A stretch of 64,000 nt of DNA from Leuctra nigra. Lineage: Eukaryota; Arthropoda; Insecta; Plecoptera; Leuctridae. Under the pieces are notes generated by a model. It was not told where the DNA came from. It searched no databases and saw only the letters and a list, made by a program, of their open reading frames with translations. Location of the stretch: positions 28,074,964 through 28,138,963 of the forward strand of contig OW203761.1 in assembly GCA_934045905.1 (NCBI GenBank), in the 5' to 3' direction. Made by a program: the position numbers and the translations under genes. Below, one piece after another: positions 58,301-64,000 of the stretch (positions within the stretch are counted from its first letter, which is position 1; every line of letters starts with the position of its first letter).

Positions 58301-60599
58301 ATCTTATTTTACAAAATTTCATCCCAATCAGTTAAGAACGTATGAACTTATTGACATTTTTTATATCTGTCAGTAATGAAGTATCGAAAGTAATGTTTTC
58401 CAGTGCCACTTGAATTGAATCTGATTTGCTATATTTACCAGGGTGCTTAGATGCTATTTTCAAGTTTCGATGAAAAGCATAACATACTTTTTTATTGATT
58501 GAGTGATCATATTTCAATTAAATATGGATGTGTATGTTTTCTTTGCGTTGTGTACGCATTTCCGGTTCGAGAATTTGCACGTACCCGTGCTCGCTCATCA
58601 ACGCGTTACACTGAGCGTTTTCCTAGTTATGTTATTATGCACACAAGGAAAAATAGCTTTCGAATTTTTTACTTTTTGTCTATCAAACAAAATGGTAAGT
58701 ATTCATGTTGAAAAATAGCTTATATATTGCTTATTATTTTGAAGATCCCATAAACGCGTAGGTGCGACCTGTATTAATACTGCTGGAGGGGTGGCGGAAA
58801 AGCCATTTCGAGTGCTACGCAATTATAACGCTAATTAATAACTTGGGAGGGTTTTCCATTGAAATATTTAAACTGATTTTAATGGGCTTTAATTGAGTTG
58901 TGAAGTAGATTTCAATTATTCCACCCTAAAATGAACGCGCTTGACTTTCGTTTCAATAGAACTCTGTTTTTGTACTCTGCTCTTCGCACAATTCCCTCCG
59001 GAGAGAATTCACTGTTATTTTTTTTCTTCTTTTTCTTTGTGTCAGCCATATTTCATTCCTCGCGTCTCATCCTTGACCAGTCCTCCATTTCTAAACCAAG
59101 AGAATTTATTAGACTTTCACAACATTTCCTGTTTTTTCTCCGTTTTGTTTCAATTGTCAAGGCGGGTCTGGAGGGGGGCGAAAATCTCTCAAAGCAGAGT
59201 AATCAAAAGTCGTCATCAATTGCAAATTGAAAACAATCATAAACATGAGAAAATAAATAGATAACATTTAATTCCATATAATACATCATTTCTCTATCTG
59301 ACATTATGTGTGTTTTAACAGTTCTGGAATACAAGATCTCTGACAAAACGGATGGCTATTTTAGTCCGACAATGGTGCAAGTTTGCAAGCTCGTTTGACG
59401 CGTTTCCGTCGCATAAATCTCGCTTGGCGCGTGTTTTTGCTGCGATCTGTCAACGCCGCCTCGTCTGATTGCGTCTGATTGCAATCACATCACTTGCCCA
59501 GTCTTTGAAGATGAATCCCAGGATCCCTGCAGTCATCTCCAGGAGAAGCAGAATGGCGAGGAAGATGGCGTACTGCAAGAAACATTGTCATTAATTACAC
59601 TCCGTGATGTGATGTCACTGTATCGATGTCAGTACAGTCAGGTTAAAACGAGTATTATGTTCAAATGATGAGGTGTCCCTTGATCCAGCTTATTGTTTTT
59701 ATCACATTACGAAGATAAATAATTGAACATTAACTTCAATGCATATTATGAAGTTTCTAGCCGGAATGATGGTAATTAATTGAATCTTGTAAGTACAAGC
59801 ATATAAAATGTTCTAAAGTTATTATCGAAGCAAATTAATAACACACCTAAACAATTACTGGTCAATAATGGATTTAAATGATCAACATTGAATCGCTGAG
59901 TGGCTTCTGTCTATCTATGATGTTGATAGAATATGTATCTTTGTCACAATGTTGAATAAATCACTTCTGACACAGAGGTCGCAATGTTACGACAGCTATG
60001 TAACAAGACTCAAGTCCGATCCCATTTGACATATGAATATTAATTACATTGTTGTAGTAAAAATCTCTTTTGATGAGTCTCATATTTATGTTAAAGATTT
60101 AGAATCATACAAAATAGTATCAAGTTATTTCACTAAAAAGTCGTGAAAGCTTTTCAATTAGTGAACTGTTTTCCTTTTTAACCATTTGGCTCTATAGAAA
60201 CGTCTCGACCCAACACGTTGGGAACACGATTAAAATTCAAATATGTTCCAACACCGAAAATAGAACGTTTCAACTTGTAGTTCAGCTGGGGCCAGATTCA
60301 CAAAAAGTGTTATCTCCTAATCTTTCATTTAACTTGGTGTTTTTGGTAATTATGAGATAATACTTGTAGTTCAGCTGGGGCCAGATTCACAAAAAGTGTT
60401 ATATCTCCTAATCTTTCATTTAACATGGTGATTTTGGTAATTATGAGATAATACTTGTGAATCTGGCCGCCGTGGGCAAGAGGACAACGAACACGAGGTA
60501 TAGGTATCAATCACATGGAACTTACAGCAGCTAATAGGCACGTGTTCTCTCTGAGCGCGCCGACACAGCCGGTGAAACCGATGACGAATGTCAGAGTAC
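46234..60599 (-). CDS. TspanC8-type tetraspanin (5' exons missing), with alternative exons
   Basis: Visible exons run 60599-60526, 59572-59498, 57472-57374, 56474-56346, 54781-54731, then 51564-51454 or 50622-50506, and 46302-46234. They encode the end of TM2 and the conserved inner loop (GFTGCVGALREN), TM3 (YAIFLAILLLLEMTAGILGF), the large extracellular loop, TM4 and a short tail (AQNLRADIFAQKAKWH, stop). The loop has CCG, FNC, EAC, SCC, QCG and RGC, eight cysteines in all, the hallmark of TspanC8 proteins (human TSPAN5/14/17/33 and insect Tsp3A/26A/86D relatives), which bind ADAM10/Kuzbanian and control its exit from the ER and thus Notch cleavage. FNCSS is a glycosylation sequon. The first visible exon starts in phase 1, so the N-terminus and TM1 lie farther right, probably outside the window. 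Each junction from TM3 on is phase 0. Confidence 0.88.
46775..46846 (-). tRNA. tRNA-like gene 1 (Ala-like fold, GGC anticodon position)
   Basis: 72 nt folding into a full cloverleaf: acceptor GATCGGG/TTCGGTC, D arm GCTC-AGTTGGTA-GAGC, anticodon stem CTCGC/GTGAG, T arm CCGGG-TTCGAGC-CCCGG. The anticodon loop CCGGCAA has C where U33 is expected. Box A (TAGCTCAGTTGGTAG) and box B (GGTTCGAGCCC) are intact. Probably a SINE head or pseudogene rather than a decoding tRNA. Confidence 0.6.
47111..47182 (-). tRNA. tRNA-like gene 2
   Basis: Identical in sequence to the first copy, in the truncated minus unit. Confidence 0.6.
47428..47499 (+). tRNA. tRNA-like gene 3
   Basis: Same 72-nt body on the plus strand. 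The flanking 10-mers GTGTGTTGTG (47400-47409) and CACAACACAC (47510-47519) are perfect complements, so the tRNA body sits on an outer stem. Confidence 0.6.
47575..48531. other. Tetraspanin intron, no recognised element
   Basis: AT-rich. The stretch at 48310-48420 carries a piece with CAAAACTTCAGCTAAATCGG related to repeat B. Confidence 0.4.
48532..48716. mobile_element. 185-bp MITE with long inverted arms
   Basis: Ends TAAAGGTGAATTTCCATGCT and the complement of AGGTGCCTTTCCATGCTC; inner arms (GTCTGACGAAAACGACAGAA and complement, GATTGGTCGAGAC) pair over about 70 bases. TAA/TTA at the edges suggests a PIF/Harbinger-type target. Overlapping ORFs on both strands are artefacts of the palindrome. 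Confidence 0.65.
48951..49915 (+). repeat. Repeat B copy R7
   Basis: Begins TTAACGCGTTGATGAGCAAG, contains AGTATGTGTGCAAAATTTCA, and ends GCCATAAGAGTACTGTGG then GACGCTTGCTACGCTCCCTC. It lies in the last tetraspanin intron. Confidence 0.65.
50048..50200. mobile_element. 153-bp MITE with TA edges
   Basis: CACTAAAGCCGGTTTCACAT at the left and ATGTGAAACCGGCTTTAGTG at the right are a perfect 20-bp inverted pair, extended by AAAGCGC/GCGCTTT, flanked on both sides by TA. Compatible with a Tc1/mariner-type non-autonomous element. Confidence 0.7.
50506..50622 (-). CDS. Tetraspanin exon g: eighth cysteine and TM4, variant 2
   Basis: 39 residues beginning QYDVAKIVHERGC and ending GAAVATAFLQ. Acceptor TTTGACAG, donor CTTCAG|GTGCGT, phase 0 on both sides. 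It fills the same protein position as exon f. Confidence 0.8.
50915..51175. repeat. Diverged TIR repeat between the alternative exons
   Basis: GGGCTCGATTCACGAAA at the left and TTTTGTGAATCTGGCC at the right are imperfect inverted ends. Related GGCCAGATTCACAAAAAGTG words recur at 60290-60470. Confidence 0.45.
51454..51564 (-). CDS. Tetraspanin exon f: eighth cysteine and TM4, variant 1
   Basis: 37 residues beginning PGERNIFERGC and ending in TM4 (VAVAVAVLQ). Acceptor CTGTACAG, donor TTACAG|GTGCTG, phase 0 on both sides. Aligns with exon g at 22 of 37 positions. GC-richer than exon g. Confidence 0.8.
52582..52942. repeat. Fold-back of element F copy 4
   Basis: Inverted arms of about 140 bases from CCCCATAAAAAACACTCCGT to the complementary block ending TTTTTTATGGGG. 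Confidence 0.85.
52582..53871 (+). mobile_element. Fold-back element F, copy 4
   Basis: Plus-oriented copy in the tetraspanin intron between exons e and f: fold-back 52582-52942, a body with TTCCGGTTT and GACGTCA words, ending GGAGCGACCGCTCC-A-CTAG. Groups with copy 1 by arm variants. No target duplication. Confidence 0.8.
53872..54730. other. Tetraspanin intron, no recognised element
   Basis: AT-rich intron DNA between element F copy 4 and exon e. Confidence 0.45.
54731..54781 (-). CDS. Tetraspanin exon e: QCGYDV segment
   Basis: 51 bases, encoding EIIKNKQCGYDVRKPGY. Acceptor TTGTTTCAG, donor GGATAT|GTAAGT. Confidence 0.85.
54908..56238. repeat. 61-bp minisatellite, about 20 units
   Basis: The unit contains CTCACTACAAATGGTGGCAT, AAGTTGG and CACTACAATAGTTTGAGTC. 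The core (about 55020-55500) is nearly homogeneous; the right part is diverged and contains a duplicated four-unit block (offset 244 bases, GTTCCTCTCACATCAATAG at 55731 and 55975). It fills most of the tetraspanin intron between exons d and e. Confidence 0.9.
56346..56474 (-). CDS. Tetraspanin exon d: CCG motif and central cysteines
   Basis: Encodes LQCCGIEGPKDWDRNNYFNC through CGVPFSCCKRKPN (43 residues). Donor CCAAAT|GTAAGT. The acceptor has two AGs six bases apart (GCAGTTGCAG); I use the first, giving LQCCG. The short minus-strand ORFs over this region are extensions of the exon. Confidence 0.88.
57374..57472 (-). CDS. Tetraspanin exon c: first part of the large loop
   Basis: Encodes 33 residues from IKNQATGGFQ to DWIQEDW. 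Acceptor TTTCAG, donor GACTGG|GTAACA. Confidence 0.85.
57794..58627 (-). repeat. Repeat B copy R8
   Basis: Minus orientation: starts ATTATTGAGCGAGCGAAGCG, AGCGTCTCCTTTTGGCTC and TGGCACGGACCTCTG, then a T-run; ends GCTCGCTCATCAACGCGTTA-CACTGAGCGTTTTCCTAG. Same subfamily as R1. Confidence 0.7.
58700..59497. other. Tetraspanin intron with chance ORFs
   Basis: Two overlapping plus-strand ORFs (58931-59230, 58941-59264) are Phe/Ser-rich because of T-runs; neither has a motif. A G+C-richer patch lies at about 59390-59470. Confidence 0.4.
59498..59572 (-). CDS. Tetraspanin exon b: TM3, non-canonical GC donor
   Basis: Encodes 25 residues ending GFIFKDW. The donor reads GACTGG|GCAAGT, a GC-AG intron; joining KDW to IKNQ reproduces the family's KDW-IKDQ continuity, which supports this border. 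Confidence 0.8.
60275..60470. repeat. Tandem duplication of about 87 bp with inverted tail
   Basis: CTTGTAGTTCAGCTGGGGCC then AGATTCACAAAAAGTGTTAT is present twice (about 60270 and 60363), and the second unit is followed by the inverted word TTGTGAATCTGGCC. Confidence 0.6.
60526..60599 (-). CDS. Tetraspanin exon a: TM2 end and inner loop
   Basis: Acceptor TCTTGCAG, donor GCTGCT|GTAAGT. Encodes TLTFVIGFTGCVGALRENTC and LLAA; begins with two bases of a split codon. Confidence 0.85.
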
Positions 60600-60747
60600 C
60601 TGCAAGACAAACACAATGCGTCACGTGACATCAACCAACATGGCGGCCAGGGCGTCGGCCGGTGACATGCACGTTGACAGAACAGATTCATTGGGACGCA
60701 TCATCGCCTGATGGCTGGGAATTGACAAGACAAGACTCAGTTGGATT

Positions 60748-61150
60748 TGTGAGCGAGCGACTCCTTTTGGCTCTTTTGGCACGGACCTCTGTTTTTTGTG
60801 TGTTTTTTTCTGTTACTGAGGTCACAGTTTTTCTTCGATTGAGCTGTAATTTTGCACACATGTTCGGACATTCTCTGGGCGTTGCAGACCCTAATTTTTT
60901 TTAAATCCATTTATTTGTTAAAATTTAAATAAATATCTCCTGATAGGTGAAAAATGAAAATGGTCTTCGATAAATGTGATCAACTGTATATTTTGCATGG
61001 TCATTAAGACCAACATTGTCTCTTATTTTACACATTTTCAGCCCAAACAGTCAAGAACGTAAGAACTTAATGACATTTTTAATATCTGTCAGAAATGAAG
61101 TATCGAAATGGTTGTTTTTCCAGTGCAATTTGATCTAATGGATCTCCTGA
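60748..61150 (-). repeat. Repeat B copy R9 (partial)
   Basis: Starts GTGAGCGAGCGACTCC, then TTTTGGCTCTTTTGGCACGG; continues through AATTTTGCACACATG and CTCCTGATAGG blocks and fades out near 61150 without the GCGTTGATGAGCGAG end. Confidence 0.6.
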
Positions 61151-62153
61151 TGCATACTTGAATGCCATCTTTACAGAACCAAAACGTAGATGCTCCAGAA
61201 AGTTGTCGCCGTTAAAAAAGTGAAAAGGTATTCCACAAATCTGACAGTTCTGCTTTTGATCAACTACAGACGTCGATTGAACCTTAACCTTAACATCCAG
61301 GAGTAGTTATTTTAATTTCTGCAACTTCTATCTGTCTATGGAATGTGTACACATGACAGCAAAAAGAGAGGACAAAAATTGTTTGCAATTGCTCATCCAA
61401 CTTTCAAAATGTTTATGGGGCTAGTTTAATATCATGTTGATTTAAACCGAGCAAACTTCGCCGTCCAATAACATGCTCTTGACTCAATGTTTTTTTTATA
61501 ACGTTCGTGCATATTTATTTTTTTGATTTTTCCAGAACTTGAGACAGACTATTAAATTTTTGTTTCGTTCATTGAAAAGACGGCCACGACCGCGCAGCAT
61601 GTAATTGTTGATTGAAACAAGAACCAACGGATATTCACTGTTTGAATTATCAAACAAAATATTGTAGACAATTACCTACTAGATGTTAATGAATATTGAA
61701 TACACACAGTTGTTTCAACTGATTCTCATTTTTTGCCATTTGTGAAACGTAATTTTAGTTTGTCCTGTAAACATCAGATCATCACTAAACGAGCATGTAC
61801 AAATATTTAATAAAATTAATTATAATAGTTGAAACATACCAAGCGTTATCTTTTAATAAAATTAGCAAATACGTCATGTGCTATCATCTTCTGTTTATTT
61901 TAATTAAATCATATAGGTCACTTCATTCAGATATGCTATATTATCTACGGAGGAATTTCACGTATTTCGACGATATCAGTCGAGTTTAGCCGTCACTCGG
62001 CCAGTCCGTCTGTAAAGTTGTAATCCCCACCCACAGTGAAACAATTCCTCGCAATCGCAACAATATAACAACAAGTCTCATTACAGCAGTGCGCGACACC
62101 GACGAATAGAATTGCCACAGGTTTTCACCCAGGCTAGGAAGTTGGCGACGCAT
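61151..62153. other. Stretch without recognisable gene
   Basis: Presumed tetraspanin 5' intron. The short plus-strand ORF at 61795-61989 is unassigned. Confidence 0.35.
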
Positions 62154-62477
62154 TCATGGCTTTATTAACTCCCCGAGCGCGTCCACAATTGAATTGCATT
62201 CTTCACATATCCACCGCATCGTTAGCATGACAATGACCAGCGACGTCACCAAGTCAAGACGGAAATCATGCACAATTCCAAGAAACAGGACGAAGAAAAA
62301 TGACTTGACATTTCTTTTATACAATAATGAATATGTAAATAAATAAGGGATGATTGCGATTTCTGTTGCTAATACTTTTATAAATAAGATAATTTGATAT
62401 AACTCACGTGGTTTAGGGGTTATCTTTGTTTTTAGTGGCGCCTGAACTAGCAAGTCGTAACTACTCCATATCACCAT
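62154..62477 (-). CDS. Hydrophobic ORF, weakly gustatory-receptor-like
   Basis: 107 codons. It has two hydrophobic spans (about residues 27-50, LYQIILFIKVLATEIAIIPY onward, and about 58-90, FFFVLFLGIVHDFRLDLVTS onward) followed by MRWICEECNSIVDALGEL. The FRLD-LVxSLxIVxLxMRW-----N-xVDAL layout recalls the middle of insect gustatory receptors, but conserved TYhhhhhQF is absent and no partner exons were found. The in-frame stop just upstream means the ATG at 62477 or no start is used. It may be a pseudogene fragment or chance ORF nested in the tetraspanin intron. Confidence 0.25.
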   Translation of the reverse strand: MVIWSSYDLLVQAPLKTKITPKPRELYQIILFIKVLATEIAIIPYLFTYSLLYKRNVKSFFFVLFLGIVHDFRLDLVTSLVIVMLTMRWICEECNSIVDALGELIKP

Positions 62478-64000
62478 GTATTAGGACACTAAAGTTTGAG
62501 ATTAGGGATGAATGTAGCGTGAAGAAAAGCGATGTTATGGAATATTTCTCTGGTATTCGTGTTGAAATTGTCCGAGGACGAATACCAACACGAAACTAGG
62601 CAATTAACATAATTTATTATATTGAAAAAAGTATACGAAGACAGCATTAGCAGAATATCGTTGGGAAAATGAAAATCTAACTGCATTTAAAGTTTAGTTT
62701 TGTTCTCACTAAATGCAATGCAATTTCATTCTGTTTGAATAGAATATTCGTTCTGAACGCTTTAGCAGACGGTTCGTGGGGAGCTTGAGTATTTCCCAAT
62801 TACAATTCCGTTCCGATAAAAACGTTAGTAAAGGCTATTGAATGACGAGAGCGTGCGCCGCATGGTCGGTAATAGGGGAATATTGGTATGCAATAAACTT
62901 TGATTGCAGGGCGATGGAACTTGGGGGGGGGGGGGGGGATATCCAGCCAATGAAAGTCAAGTTTCCACTTATGAGGTAATGAAAGGGTTGTCCCATTTGC
63001 AGATCCTCAATCAATGTATGTCAAAACTACACACACGTTAATGGAAATGTTGGCAGATTTCAAACCATCGTCAAAGGGACGTTGTTTTTTTTATATATCG
63101 GGCGACAGGACGCTGAAAAGACAGCTTTATCATTATGACATTATTATTTTATATTAGCTGATCGATGAGCTTGTAGGTGGATTGATGGTTGAGCTGTCAA
63201 ACCCGGATATGGAGGTGCCGGGTTCAGAAGACAGATAGTTGGTAGCGGTGCCAGGTTAACAAAAATGATCGAAAGATCTTTGTATTCCATTACATTATGT
63301 TATAGTAGCTACCAATTCCGACAGTGGGAATTCTGCTCTAACCTCCTACATACGGTATTACGGGGGTAGTCAGATGAAGTGATGAAAGAATTTCTGTCAA
63401 GAAATGTTCAATATCGAGGAATTTAAAGGGTCAGAGAGCCACGGTTTAATAAAGTTTCAAATTCCCCTCTTTAATATTTCGCCCACCCTGTTATCCACTA
63501 TAACGACGTTGATAACGACTTTTACATAAACTTTTCAAAAAAGTTATTATAGAGTCAGTGGAGAAATAAAATATTATAGTTAAATACAAGTTTGTTTTGT
63601 CTAAGCAATGTTTTGTACATTTTTTGTACATTTATCTTGTTTTATATAATTTTTTCTGTACTAATTTTAATTTTTCAACTCACTTTTCTTGTTGTATTTT
63701 ATTTTCGAAGAGCTCTGACATTTTAAATTTCATGTATGTTGCTAAAAATTACGTTGCTAAATTATCTGCACAGTCGTTTTATTGGTATCTCATCTTCTAC
63801 GTATAGTATAGTCTCTGATAAAAGGAAGTTGCTGTTGATTTTCCAAACACGATAATGTCTCCATCAAGTGGAATAAGTTAGTACTCGTGCCCTACATTAC
63901 ATAATACTTCATACTCTTCTCCCGTCATGTGAAGGCCGTCTCGACATATAGAACTCAAACTAGGATTCCCACTGGCAAATAATGAAATCCTATCAATTCA
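62478..64000. other. Stretch without recognisable gene
   Basis: AT-rich, with a poly-G tract at about 62923-62938. The missing tetraspanin 5' exons were looked for here on the minus strand and not found. Confidence 0.35.

Noticed and set aside
58499..58718. Pair of plus-strand ORFs including EFARTRARSSTRYTERF
   Set aside because: This peptide is the translation of the repeat B end and recurs at 29.8 and (inverted) 8.8 and 17.2 kb.

Overview
The window is AT-rich, intron-rich animal DNA. The recognisable genes (a tachykinin-type receptor, a TspanC8 tetraspanin, a putative secreted propeptide) and the repeat types point to an insect. A hemipteran, for example a planthopper-like species, is my guess from the style of the repeats and is not proven. 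No bacterial, CRISPR or operon features are present. All recognised host genes are on the minus strand and most of the sequence is intron or transposable element.

Layout. 1-22 kb: no convincing exon; a C-rich block at the left edge, a perfect 93-bp-arm palindrome (1192-1392), several interspersed repeats, a hAT-type MITE with an 8-bp target duplication, and two copies of a 1.3-kb element that ends in a giant fold-back. 22.1-22.4 kb: the first coding exon of a tachykinin-receptor-like GPCR; its remaining exons must lie beyond the left edge. 22.4-33 kb: repeats, including a third copy of the fold-back element. 33.3-37.9 kb: a very young LTR retrotransposon (LTRs 875 bp each, one difference noticed, 4-bp target duplication) whose single ORF joins a coiled-coil Gag-like part to a truncated reverse transcriptase with an altered catalytic motif. 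39.8-43.8 kb: a compact five-exon gene with TATA box, signal peptide, dibasic sites and poly(A) signals, which I read as a secreted prepropeptide of unrecognised family. 46.2-60.6 kb and beyond the right edge: a TspanC8 tetraspanin with a pair of apparently mutually exclusive exons for the last part of the large extracellular loop and TM4. Its introns hold a tRNA-derived repeat cluster, the fourth fold-back element, a 1.3-kb 61-bp minisatellite and other repeats. 62.2-62.5 kb: a hydrophobic ORF faintly like an insect gustatory receptor.

The genes are not an obvious functional cluster. TspanC8 proteins in other animals escort the ADAM10/Kuzbanian protease; the receptor and propeptide belong to peptide signalling but there is no evidence that they pair. 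Exon borders were read by eye from splice consensus, frame and family alignment from memory; no searches were run.
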